DNA of 64,000 nt. Source: Halomicrobium zhouii (GTDB lineage Archaea; Halobacteriota; Halobacteria; Halobacteriales; Haloarculaceae). Below, one piece after another: positions 42,891-50,494 of this stretch. The notes beneath the pieces are model-generated. The model made no database searches. It was not told where the DNA came from and saw only the letters and a list, made by a program, of their open reading frames with translations. The DNA lies in the NCBI RefSeq assembly GCF_900114435.1, contig NZ_FOZK01000005.1:62001-126000 (forward strand). Direction: 5' to 3'. The first letter of the stretch is position 1. The number at the start of each line of letters is the position of its first letter. A program made the translations under genes and the position numbers.

Positions 42891-43261
42891 TCGTCGTCGA
42901 CACGAACGCACTCATGATGCCAGTCGAATGCGACGTCAGGCTGTTCGACGAACTCCGGCGACTCGTCGGAGACCAGCCCCTCGTCACCCCCGAAGCCGTC
43001 GTCGCCGAACTCGAGAAACTCGCCGACGGCAACGGGAAAGAGGCCACCGCGGCGAGCGTGGGCCTGGACCTCGTCGACCGCTGCGAGGCCGTCGCCACCG
43101 ACGCGGACTACGCGGACGACGCGGTCCTGGAACTGGCGAGCCACCCGGACGCGACGCACGCGGTCACGAACGACAAGCCCCTCAAACGCCGCCTGCTCGA
43201 CGCGGGCGTACCAGTAATTAGTTTAAGGGGCCAGCACAAACTCGCCATCACTCAACCATAA
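42887..43261 (+). CDS. PIN domain protein (Fcf1/Nob1-like ribonuclease fold)
   Basis: The 124-residue protein has the acidic residues of a PIN nuclease: [10 protein letters not shown] (about residues 3-12), [16 protein letters not shown] (about 31-46) and [23 protein letters not shown] (about 92-114). It is not paired with an antitoxin gene. Its place between aIF2-gamma and RNA-polymerase subunit E', with an ATGA overlap, is typical of archaeal PIN proteins thought to act on ribosomal RNA or in translation rather than as toxins. A promoter for the next gene lies in its 3' end (43217-43228). Confidence 0.88.
   Translation: MIVVDTNALMMPVECDVRLFDELRRLVGDQPLVTPEAVVAELEKLADGNGKEATAASVGLDLVDRCEAVATDADYADDAVLELASHPDATHAVTNDKPLKRRLLDAGVPVISLRGQHKLAITQP
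43217..43228 (+). promoter_or_regulatory. Internal promoter for rpoE1
   Basis: ATTAGTTTAAGG, an AT-rich TATA-like stretch in otherwise GC-rich coding sequence, lies about 42 nt before ATG 43265, so the polymerase subunit genes may be transcribed separately from aIF2-gamma. Confidence 0.45.
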
Positions 43262-43264
43262 CAC

Positions 43265-43846
43265 ATGTACAAACGGGTCAGACTACGCGACACGGTGGAG
43301 GTACCGCCCAGGCATCTCGCAGAGGTGACGCCGGACCTCGTGAAGAAGCTGCTGCAGGACAAACTCGAAGGCCGGATGGACGAGGACGTCGGCTCGGTCG
43401 TCTCGGTCATCGAGGTACAGGACATCGGCGACGGCGCCGTCCTCCCCGGCGAGGAGGGCGTCTTCTTCGAGGCCGAGTTCGACGCGCTCACCTACGATCC
43501 GCAGATGCAGGAGGTCGTCGACGGGGAGGTCGTCGAAGTGGTCAACTTCGGCGCCTTCGTCGGTATCGGGCCGGTGGACGGCCTGCTGCACGTCTCACAG
43601 ATCTCCGACGAGTACCTCGCCTACGACGAGGAGGGGCAGGCGCTTGCCTCCCGCGAGTCCAACGAGACGCTCGCGGTCGGCGACGCCGTCCGCGCCCGCA
43701 TCGTCACCAAGAGCATCGACGAGCGCAACCCGCGCGACTCCAAGATCGGCCTCACGGCCAAGCAGGTCGGCCTCGGCAAGCACGGCTGGCTGGAGACCGA
43801 GCGCGAGAAACGCGCCGCCCAGCAGGCGGAAGCCGGTGAGAGCTGA
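43265..43846 (+). CDS. rpoE1: DNA-directed RNA polymerase subunit E' (Rpo7)
   Basis: The 193-residue protein is the archaeal Rpo7/RpoE'. It has an N-terminal tip domain (MYKRVRLRDTVEVPPRHLAEV) and a C-terminal S1/OB RNA-binding domain (about residues 82-165; VVEVVNFGAFVGIGPVDGLLHVSQISDEYLAYDEE). With Rpo4 it forms the stalk of RNA polymerase, aiding open-complex formation and termination. The next gene's ATG overlaps the stop here (TGATGG), so Spt4 is co-translated. Confidence 0.96.
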   Translation: MYKRVRLRDTVEVPPRHLAEVTPDLVKKLLQDKLEGRMDEDVGSVVSVIEVQDIGDGAVLPGEEGVFFEAEFDALTYDPQMQEVVDGEVVEVVNFGAFVGIGPVDGLLHVSQISDEYLAYDEEGQALASRESNETLAVGDAVRARIVTKSIDERNPRDSKIGLTAKQVGLGKHGWLETEREKRAAQQAEAGES

Positions 43847-44043
43847 TGGCCGACAGACTGGTCTGCCGCGAGTGCCACCGCGTCCAGGACGCCTCGAACG
43901 AGGAGGTCTGTGACGCCTGCGGGTCGAGTTCGCTCACCGAGGACTGGGCCGGCTACGTCGTCATCGCCCACCCCGAGAGCTCCGACATCGCCAAGGAGAT
44001 GGAGGTCACGGAGCCGGGGAGCTACGCGCTGAAAGTCCGTTAA
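43846..44043 (+). CDS. spt4: Transcription elongation factor Spt4 (RpoE'')
   Basis: The 65-residue protein has the zinc ribbon CRECHRVQ...CDACGSSSLTEDWAGYVVI of archaeal Spt4/RpoE''. It partners Spt5 at RNA polymerase to raise processivity. Cys pairs at about residues 7/10 and 22/25. C-terminus SSDIAKEMEVTEPGSYALKVR matches the family. It directly follows rpoE1. Confidence 0.95.
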   Translation: MADRLVCRECHRVQDASNEEVCDACGSSSLTEDWAGYVVIAHPESSDIAKEMEVTEPGSYALKVR

Positions 44044-44049
44044 GCGACC

Positions 44050-44586
44050 GTGTCCGACGTCGTTCTCGAACTGCCCGACACGCTTCGCGGCGAACTCAAG
44101 GACCCGCTCGGGCCGATCTACACCGACGCTGAGCAGTTGCTCTCCGCGGCGACCGAACCCGTTGTCGCCGTCGGCGACGTCGTCACCTATCACCTCCTCC
44201 AGGCGGGTCGCGTCCCCGCCGTCGCCTTCGTCGACGAGAAGACCAAGCGCCAGACCGTCGACGAGGAAATTCGCGAGGGAATCAGTGGTTTCGACCGCGA
44301 GCGAACGATCGACAATCCAGCGGCGACGCTGACGAGCGAACTGCTGGAGACGCTCCGGACCGGGATCGACGAGGGCGGGACGACCCTGGTCCGCGTCGAC
44401 GGCGAGGAGGACCTGGCCGCGCTCCCCGCGATTCTGGCCGTCCCCGAGGGCGCGAGCGTCGTCTACGGCCAACCCGACGAGGGCATGGTGCTGGTGACGG
44501 CGGACGGGGATGCCCGGGAATTCGTCCGCGGACTCCTCCGGCGGATGGACGGGGACGGCGACGCGGCGCTGGCGCTGCTGGACTGA
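44050..44586 (+). CDS. GTP-dependent dephospho-CoA kinase (DUF359)
   Basis: The 178-residue protein starts with GTG 44050 and matches DUF359, shown to be the archaeal GTP-dependent dephospho-CoA kinase, the last step of coenzyme A synthesis. Markers: AVGDVVTYHLLQAGRVPAVAFVDEKTKR (about residues 38-65), VNPxG-type region with NPAATLTSELLETL and VRVDGEEDLAALPAILAVPEGASVVYGQPDEGMV (about 115-148). It follows spt4 by 6 bp in the same operon, as in many euryarchaea. Confidence 0.93.
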   Translation: MSDVVLELPDTLRGELKDPLGPIYTDAEQLLSAATEPVVAVGDVVTYHLLQAGRVPAVAFVDEKTKRQTVDEEIREGISGFDRERTIDNPAATLTSELLETLRTGIDEGGTTLVRVDGEEDLAALPAILAVPEGASVVYGQPDEGMVLVTADGDAREFVRGLLRRMDGDGDAALALLD

Positions 44587-44611
44587 TTCTACTGCTGAGA
44601 CGACGGGACGC

Positions 44612-45652
44612 TCAGGCGACGAGCACGTGGACGTGCCTGACCAGCGACCGGTGGACCCGCCGTTCAAAGCGCGCGTCGACGGTCCAGCCCGCGTCCTCCG
44701 CTGCGTCCTCCCACGACCGGTCGGCCATCAGGACGCACCGTGAGGATACTCGGCGGGCCTCGGCGAGTGCGCTGGACACGAGGTCGGTGAGGTCCCCCTC
44801 TATCTTCGACTGGCGGCCGTATGGGGCGTCGAAAACGACGCCATCGACGGTGTCGGCTCGTATCGGAAATTCGGTGGCGTCGGCGCGATAGACGTCCCAC
44901 TTCCCGGGGTCTGGATAGCGGGGGTCCTTCGCGTCCCGGTCCTCACCGAGCGCGTCGGCGAGGTTCTGACTCGCGCCGCGGACCATCTTCCACTGGGCGT
45001 CGCCGCCGACCACCCGGGCCCCGAGCAGGCCCGCCTCGATGAGGACGCCGCCGGTGCCACACATCGGGTCGAGAATCGTCGCGCCGGGTTCGGCCCCGGC
45101 GAGGTTGGCGAGCGCGCGGGCGTCCATCGGGGCCATGCTCCCGGGCTGGAAGAACGGCCGGTCCGAGGGCATGCGCTGGCCGAAGTCGCGGACGGAGGCG
45201 GCGACGGCCCAGCCGACGGCGCAGATAGTTCCTGAAGTGTCGTCGTCGACGTCGCCCGCCTCGTCGCTGAAGACGACCCGGAGTTCGTGGTCCGGATTCT
45301 CCAGGTCGACCGAGAACCCCCGGTCGACCAGGACGCCGCCGAGTTCCCGCTCGACGGCCTGCGTGTCGACGTCGGTGGTGTACCGGACGTCGACGGCGCG
45401 GACGGCGACGGATCCCGAACGGTCGGTCGGCGGGGCGTCTTCGAGGAGCGCGCGGGCGCTCTCGACGTCAGGGTCGCAGGTCCCCACCAGTTCGCTCGCG
45501 TGGTGAGTGTACGCGAGCGTCCGCGCGCGGGCGTGATCGAGGTCGCTCGCCGTCGCGAGACCCGGCGCGACGAGGGTGACGTCGGTCGCCACGCTGGCCG
45601 CTTCGCGCGCGGCGAAGTCGTCGTCCTGGCCCGCCAGTTCGAGGACGTACAC
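44612..45652 (-). CDS. TrmG10-type tRNA (guanine-N2) methyltransferase (TIGR01177 family)
   Basis: The 346-residue protein has an N-terminal THUMP-like region (about residues 60-160; YTTDVDTQAVERELGGVLVDRGFSV) and a Rossmann-fold methyltransferase core. Motif I is ATILDPMCGTGGVLIEAGLLGARVVGGD (about residues 189-216) and motif IV VVFDAPYGRQSK (the [DN]PPY pattern with A in place of P, about 275-285). It is the pattern of the archaeal enzyme that makes m2G/m2(2)G at position 10 of tRNA. It converges with the DPCK gene. Confidence 0.9.
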   Translation of the reverse strand: MYVLELAGQDDDFAAREAASVATDVTLVAPGLATASDLDHARARTLAYTHHASELVGTCDPDVESARALLEDAPPTDRSGSVAVRAVDVRYTTDVDTQAVERELGGVLVDRGFSVDLENPDHELRVVFSDEAGDVDDDTSGTICAVGWAVAASVRDFGQRMPSDRPFFQPGSMAPMDARALANLAGAEPGATILDPMCGTGGVLIEAGLLGARVVGGDAQWKMVRGASQNLADALGEDRDAKDPRYPDPGKWDVYRADATEFPIRADTVDGVVFDAPYGRQSKIEGDLTDLVSSALAEARRVSSRCVLMADRSWEDAAEDAGWTVDARFERRVHRSLVRHVHVLVA

Positions 45653-45754
45653 ACCCTAGAGGACGGCGGTGCGCCAATCAGCCTACCGGTCCTAGGATGA
45701 GTCGCTGTAGAACTGGGTGGAAACGCCGATAGTGCGAGCTCTGTCAACGCACTC

Positions 45755-46081
45755 AACGACAGGGGAAAGCCCCGGACCTGTGCGGTCCCGCGGCTCGCTG
45801 CGCTCCTCAGTCGCTCCGCTCCCTCCGGTGCTTGCTTCACCGGGATTCCCGCACAGGTCCGCCCCTTTCAGTCCCACCCGGTATCGGCCTTCAAACCCGA
45901 TGAGCGGGTGAGACTGAAAGGGGCCGTCCTCTCGGGGAAGGCGGACCCGACAAGCGACCGCGAGAGCGGAGCTCTCGCGTAGTCCTCAGCTTGCGCTGAG
46001 GGCACCGCAGTGAGCGTAGCGAGCGAGGAGCGCAGTCGTGGGCCCCCGACCCGAGAGGACGGGGGCTTTCCTCTGTCGTTG
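45755..46081. repeat. Nested-palindrome intergenic element E3
   Basis: The 571-base gap between the divergent TrmG10 and TBP genes holds a third element of the E1/E2 plan: outer arms CAACGACAGGGGAAAGCCCC (from 45755) and its complement ending at 46081 (19 of 20 pairs), inner arms GCCCCTTTCAGTCCCACCCG (45861-45880) and the complement at 45905-45924 (19 of 20). It also carries local hairpins at about 45959-45980 and 45986-46002. It lacks the central ATTCGCG hairpin and shares little other sequence with E1 and E2. No ORF. Confidence 0.72.
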
Positions 46082-46187
46082 TTCACGGTAGTGTGGCCGA
46101 TTCTATCCACTAGTACGACTTTCGAATCCCCGCGCCGTCCGGGAGAAATGTCGGTTAATAGAGGAACTTATCAATGGATGCATGAAC

Positions 46188-46206
46188 CTTTATAAACCTT
46201 AAATAC
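46188..46206 (+). promoter_or_regulatory. TBP gene promoter
   Basis: CTTTATAAACCTTAAATAC contains a strong TATA box (TTTATAAA, 46189-46196) 31 nt before ATG 46224 and a second AT stretch, CCTTAAATAC. TBP could thus bind its own promoter. Confidence 0.8.
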
Positions 46207-46223
46207 GTGACTTAAAACGAGAC

Positions 46224-46784
46224 ATGGCAGATCCCAAGGAAACTATAAATATCGAGAACGTCGTCGCCTCGACTGGTATCGGGCAGGAACTCGACCTCCA
46301 GAGCGTGGCGATGGACCTCGAGGGCGCGGACTACGACCCCGAGCAGTTCCCCGGCCTCGTCTACCGGACCCAGGAACCCAAGTCTGCGGCACTGATCTTC
46401 CGGTCGGGGAAGATCGTCTGTACCGGTGCCAAGAGCACCGACGACGTCCACGAGAGCCTCCGCATCGTCTTCGACAAGCTCCGCGACCTGAACATTCAGG
46501 TCGACGAGGACCCCGAGATCGTCGTCCAGAACATCGTCACCTCCGCGGACCTCGGTCGCACCCTCAACCTGAACGCCATCGCCATCGGCCTCGGGCTGGA
46601 GAACATCGAGTACGAGCCCGAGCAGTTCCCCGGCCTCGTCTACCGGCTGGACGACCCCGACGTCGTCGCGCTGCTGTTCGGCTCCGGGAAGCTGGTCATC
46701 ACCGGCGGCAAGAAGCCCGTCGACGCCGAGGAGGCCGTCGACAAGATCGTCTCGCGACTCGAAGAGCTCGGCCTGCTCGAATAA
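46224..46784 (+). CDS. tbp: TATA-box-binding protein
   Basis: The 186-residue protein is a complete archaeal TBP with two pseudo-symmetric repeats (about residues 8-85 and 98-178). Each ends in a stirrup segment YDPEQFPGLVYR / YEPEQFPGLVYR and a later FxSGKxV-type strand (LIFRSGKIVCTG and LLFGSGKLVITGGKK). It recognises the TATA box and recruits TFB and RNA polymerase. Acidic, as expected for halophiles, and typical in length. Haloarchaea often carry several copies; no TFB gene is visible here. Confidence 0.97.
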   Translation: MADPKETINIENVVASTGIGQELDLQSVAMDLEGADYDPEQFPGLVYRTQEPKSAALIFRSGKIVCTGAKSTDDVHESLRIVFDKLRDLNIQVDEDPEIVVQNIVTSADLGRTLNLNAIAIGLGLENIEYEPEQFPGLVYRLDDPDVVALLFGSGKLVITGGKKPVDAEEAVDKIVSRLEELGLLE

Positions 46785-46871
46785 CGCCGTCGAGGCGGCG
46801 GTCGTTTTCACGCGTTATTGGCCCGCGAGCGATTCGTTCGGTCCCGTGACCGACAGCCGACGCCGTCGCGG

Positions 46872-47012
46872 CTACAGGTCCCGGGAGTGGCCGAGATAGC
46901 GCATCGACGTCCCACAGTCCGAACAGGTTCGGTCGTCGGGGTCGCTCGCTCGTGCGCCGCAGGACGGACATTCGTACTGACTCGATTCCGGAACGGATGT
47001 GTTCGGCCTCAT
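46872..47012 (-). CDS. Small zinc-ribbon (rubrerythrin-like) protein
   Basis: The 46-residue protein MRPNTSVPESSQYECPSCG... has two Cys pairs, CPSCG (about 15-19) and CSDCG (about 30-34), a zinc ribbon of the rubrerythrin-like type common in haloarchaea. The ATG at 47012 and TAG at 46872 give a standard length. It lies between tbp and a second zinc-ribbon gene at 47245, divergent from it. Confidence 0.65.
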   Translation of the reverse strand: MRPNTSVPESSQYECPSCGARASDPDDRTCSDCGTSMRYLGHSRDL

Positions 47013-47207
47013 AGCTACCTGTTCGTGATTTGCTGGCACGGTTAAGCGCTATCCTGACATTCATTATACGATTTTACTTGACGTTCGTTCAACCGACTGC
47101 CTTCTCGCGATTTGCCCGCTGTCGTTTATATGGTGTCGGCGGGCCGCCGCTGGAACGACGCGATACCGTTCGAATACCGACGATCGAACTGGACGAACGG
47201 CTGGGGA

Positions 47208-47217
47208 AATTTTATAC
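47208..47217 (+). promoter_or_regulatory. TATA box of the 47245 zinc-ribbon gene
   Basis: AATTTTATAC about 30-35 nt before ATG 47245, within an AT-rich stretch. Confidence 0.55.
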
Positions 47218-47244
47218 TAACTCCGATACATATCACTATCGGCC

Positions 47245-47382
47245 ATGACGGAGTACGTTTGTCAGAACTGTGGCCGAGAATCGGAACGGAGTCCGCTCTG
47301 TGTCACCTGTCCGTCGTGTGGCGGCCCCCTCGAGTCCGCCGTCGCGCGCCAGAACGACGAGTCCAGCCGCCGTCTCGAATAA
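47245..47382 (+). CDS. Small zinc-ribbon protein
   Basis: The 45-residue protein MTEYVCQNCGRESERS...CPSCGGPLESA has CQNC and CPSC pairs (about residues 6-9 and 24-27), a small zinc ribbon like that at 46872-47012. An extra Cys at about position 21 precedes the second pair. The tail is charged and probably flexible. No function known. Confidence 0.65.
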   Translation: MTEYVCQNCGRESERSPLCVTCPSCGGPLESAVARQNDESSRRLE

Positions 47383-47416
47383 CAGGACCCAAGCCAGCGG
47401 CCCGAGAAGCGCGGGT

Positions 47417-47836
47417 ATGCTCGCGCTGACCTCGGGCGTCGCCCCGCTCCTCCAGTCGCAACCGGACCCCACCGGCGGGGGGCTGCTCGCCGTCGTCGGC
47501 ACCGTCCTGCTCGGCTGGCTGTTCTACGCCGTCACGCTCCACCTCGCCGCGACGTTCTTCGTCGGCGACGTGCCGACCCAGCCCGCCGCCGCGGCCGGCG
47601 TCGTCCCCGCCGTCGTCTCGCTGTTGCTCGGTCGGTACGGGCTCGGCGAGCAGACCCTCGTCTCGCCGGGTGTCGACTTCGTCGTCGCCCTGGTCGCCAT
47701 CCTCGTCGCCGACGCGCTGGCCATCAACTACGCCTACGACCTGCCCTGGAAGGCGACGGCGGCGCTCACCGCGCTCCACTTCGCCTTCGCGAGTGTGCTC
47801 ATCGTCGCGCTGAACAACATCTTCGGCTTCGTCTGA
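47417..47836 (+). CDS. Four-helix membrane protein (haloarchaeal, unknown)
   Basis: The 139-residue protein is hydrophobic. Helices are at about residues 23-45, 55-75, 83-100 and 110-135, with a loop SQPDPTGGG and an alternating VADALAINYAYDLPWK segment. The C-terminus ends NNIFGFV. No function is recognised. It begins at ATG 47417, 34 bp after the zinc ribbon, so the two may be one transcript. Confidence 0.68.
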   Translation: MLALTSGVAPLLQSQPDPTGGGLLAVVGTVLLGWLFYAVTLHLAATFFVGDVPTQPAAAAGVVPAVVSLLLGRYGLGEQTLVSPGVDFVVALVAILVADALAINYAYDLPWKATAALTALHFAFASVLIVALNNIFGFV

Positions 47837-47914
47837 GCGCCCGCGGTCACCGACGGCTTCCGGGACGGAGACTACGACGCCCGCGGGGGAGCGGGTGGGG
47901 ATTGAAAATGGAGA

Positions 47915-48763
47915 CTATTCCACGAGCCGTTCGATCTCGGTGACCAGCACGTCGCTCGCGCCGACCCCCTTCAGCGCGTTGATGGTCTCGAACACGTCGC
48001 GCTCGTCGACGACGGCGTGGACGGCGACGTCGTCGGTGCCGGCGATGTCCATCACCGTCGGGCCGCCCATCCCGGGCAGGACCTCCTTCACGTCGTCGAG
48101 CGCGTCGGCGGGCGCGTTCATCATCAGGTAGCGCTTGTCCTCGGCGGCGATGACGGAACTCAGCGCCATCGCGACCTGCTGGACCTTCTCGTCGTCGGCC
48201 ACGTCGTCGCGGGCAAAGAGGCGGACCGACGATTCGAGCACGTCGGCGACGACCTCCAGCCGGTTCATCCGCAGCGTCGTCCCGGTCGAGGTGATGTCGA
48301 CGATGGCGTCGGCGATGTCGACGTGCGGAGTCAGCTCCGTCGCGCCGGAGACCTCCGCGATGTCGACGGCGACGCCCTTCTCGGCGAAGAACTCGCGGGT
48401 GACGTTGGGGAACTCCGTCGCGACGGTGCCGCCGGCGAGATCCTCGACGGACTCGATGTTGCCCTCTTCTGGGGCTGCGAGGACGAGCTTACAGGATCCG
48501 AAGCCGAGGTCGAGCAGTTCTTCCAGATTTCCAGGGTCGGCCTCGCGGACCTGGTCGAGGCCCGTGATGCCCACGTCGGCGGCGCCGTCGGAGACGTACT
48601 CGGGGATGTCCGCGGCGCGGGCGTACAGCACGGTGACGTCCGGGTCGACCGTCGCGGCGTAGAGCTGTCGGTCCGCGCCGTCGACGACGTGCAGCCCGGC
48701 GCGTTCCAGCAACTCGACCGACGGGTCGTGCAGGCGGCCCTTGTTGGGCACGGCAATGCGCAT
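47915..48763 (-). CDS. hisG: ATP phosphoribosyltransferase
   Basis: The 282-residue protein catalyses the first step of histidine synthesis. It opens [24 protein letters not shown], continues with [25 protein letters not shown] (about residues 49-73) and [30 protein letters not shown], and has [16 protein letters not shown] with the PRPP-binding DITSTG loop. The C-terminal regulatory domain (about 205-282; [25 protein letters not shown]) makes this the long form, likely inhibited by histidine. The rest of the his pathway is not in the window. The open frame beyond 48763 reads as non-coding. Confidence 0.96.
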   Translation of the reverse strand: MRIAVPNKGRLHDPSVELLERAGLHVVDGADRQLYAATVDPDVTVLYARAADIPEYVSDGAADVGITGLDQVREADPGNLEELLDLGFGSCKLVLAAPEEGNIESVEDLAGGTVATEFPNVTREFFAEKGVAVDIAEVSGATELTPHVDIADAIVDITSTGTTLRMNRLEVVADVLESSVRLFARDDVADDEKVQQVAMALSSVIAAEDKRYLMMNAPADALDDVKEVLPGMGGPTVMDIAGTDDVAVHAVVDERDVFETINALKGVGASDVLVTEIERLVE

Positions 48764-48936
48764 AGCGGGACGTGGCGGGCCCGAGGCAACTGTCTTTCCC
48801 TCCGAGAGTGCCCCCTGGACCCGACACCGGCGTGGCCGACGGTCGAAATGCGGTTCCGTGGCCGCCCGAGCGAGCGGGTACGGCCATACGCCGACCGACC
48901 GGTGTCGGACGAGAGGGGCCTCTGATGTCACGGAAC

Positions 48937-48945
48937 GTTTTTATC
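48937..48945 (+). promoter_or_regulatory. TATA box of the M48-like gene
   Basis: GTTTTTATC centred about 30 nt before ATG 48971. Confidence 0.5.
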
Positions 48946-48970
48946 TCACCCGAACCACGCCAAATTAACG

Positions 48971-50341
48971 ATGGCTTCACCCGCCGTTGGGCTGATCGCC
49001 CCGTTCCTGCTACTCTTCCTCGTCGTCTCGATGGCGACGCATGCCTGGCGACTGCGACGGCTGGACCGCGAGATAGCAGTCCGGAAGTGGCGCGGCGCGA
49101 ATCGCGGCGTCGGCGTGCTCGTCTGGATTCCATTCCCGCTGCTACTGGGGCTCGCGGGGCTCGGCGTGGCCGTCAGGCGGACGACGGTGGACTTCGCGGG
49201 GCTGTCGTCCTCCCACCCGCTGCCCTACCTGGCGGAGGCCGCAGCGCTCCTCGCGGTCGCCGTTCCCGCGAACGTCGCGGTGTACACGGTCGGGGCGGCG
49301 GTGGCTCGGGAGTATCGCGACCTCGACCGGTCGCTGCCGTCGACAGTCGGCCGGGCGACCGTCGGGATAGCGATGCTCGCGCTCTTCGCGCTCGTCCCCG
49401 TGACTGTCTTCGTCGTCCCGTGGCTGGGGACCGCCGCGCTCGTCGCCTCGTTGCTTTTCGTCTACCTCGCCTGGTGGCTCACGTGGTGGACCACCCGCAA
49501 TCTGCTCCACTCGGTCCGGGAGCCGACGGCGGCCGAGCGCGAACGGCTGGCGGCGGCGTTCGCGGGGACCGGCTTCGAGCCGCAGACGACGCGCGTGGTG
49601 AATACGGCGCCCGAAGAAAAAGTGAACGCGGCGCTCAGTGGCCCGGCCCCGTGGCGGAGCGTCGTCGTCACGAACTACCTCCTCGAGACGGCTGACGACG
49701 AAGTCCTCCGGGCCATCGCCGGCAACTTGGCCGTCGCGGATCGACTGCGGGCACCCGAACGAGGCATCGCCCGGGTCGCCGGGGTGTTCGCCGCCATCGC
49801 AGTCGCCCTCTTCCTGCTCCAGCCCCCGTGGTCGAGCGCCGCCGTGCTGGCCTGTCTGCTCGGATTCTCTCTCCTCCAGTGGCACTCACGCCGAGTCGTC
49901 TACCGAATGGACGAGGCCGCCGCAGACCTCGTCGGGGCGGAGGCGCTTCTCGCGGCGTTCACGTGGCGCGTCGAACGCCACGGTGCGCCTCTGGACCACT
50001 CGGTGCTCCGGACAGTCTTCACCGGCGTCCCGCCCCGGCGTGAACGGATGCGACGGCTGATCGACGACCCGGACGTCGCGCCGTCGGACCTCGTCCAGAC
50101 GACGGACGAGGAACCCGACGGGACTCCCTCACGCGAGACTGACGACGACCGCGATCAGGTGCAGTCTGACGGGGCCCAGCCGGGCAGAGACGGTGAGTCG
50201 CCCGACGGCGTGGTGACAGACGGCGAGGCCACTCCGAACGAAGCCGAGGGCAGTGACGACGCCGACGCCGACCGGACGGACGTCGACGCCTGGGGCGTCT
50301 CCGAACCCGCCGACGGGCATTCCGGCGGCGGTCGCCGGTAG
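48971..50341 (+). CDS. M48 (Ste24)-like membrane protein lacking the HExxH zinc site
   Basis: The 456-residue protein has an N-terminal helix, three to four further membrane helices (about residues 55-75, 85-110, 130-150 and 155-175), and the segment PWRSVVVTNYLLETADDEVLRAIAGNLAVADRL (about 227-258). In active M48 proteases the equivalent stretch reads ...ELxAVLAHELGHxxxRD; here the HExxH is replaced by AGNLAV. The C-terminal 110 residues are very acidic and disordered. It is therefore either a pseudoprotease or a divergent family using a different site. Neighbours give no clue. Confidence 0.75.
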   Translation: MASPAVGLIAPFLLLFLVVSMATHAWRLRRLDREIAVRKWRGANRGVGVLVWIPFPLLLGLAGLGVAVRRTTVDFAGLSSSHPLPYLAEAAALLAVAVPANVAVYTVGAAVAREYRDLDRSLPSTVGRATVGIAMLALFALVPVTVFVVPWLGTAALVASLLFVYLAWWLTWWTTRNLLHSVREPTAAERERLAAAFAGTGFEPQTTRVVNTAPEEKVNAALSGPAPWRSVVVTNYLLETADDEVLRAIAGNLAVADRLRAPERGIARVAGVFAAIAVALFLLQPPWSSAAVLACLLGFSLLQWHSRRVVYRMDEAAADLVGAEALLAAFTWRVERHGAPLDHSVLRTVFTGVPPRRERMRRLIDDPDVAPSDLVQTTDEEPDGTPSRETDDDRDQVQSDGAQPGRDGESPDGVVTDGEATPNEAEGSDDADADRTDVDAWGVSEPADGHSGGGRR

Positions 50342-50494
50342 GACGACCTGGCGAACCGCTAGCGGTTCGTCGTGCATCGAGCGCCGGCCGGTTGGACCGG
50401 CAGCGGTTTTCGGCCGAGCTACTGGCCCGTGAGCGGGCCAGCGAGTCGTCCCAATCCAGCACAGTGACGTACCCGCGCCCAGAAACCCACGTCC

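Noticed and set aside
42887-43261. VapC toxin of a toxin-antitoxin pair
   Set aside because: No antitoxin gene is adjacent; the gene is in a conserved translation/transcription operon.
46872-47382. The two small zinc ribbons as parts of one longer rubrerythrin
   Set aside because: They are on opposite strands, and no ferritin-like helix bundle is encoded nearby.
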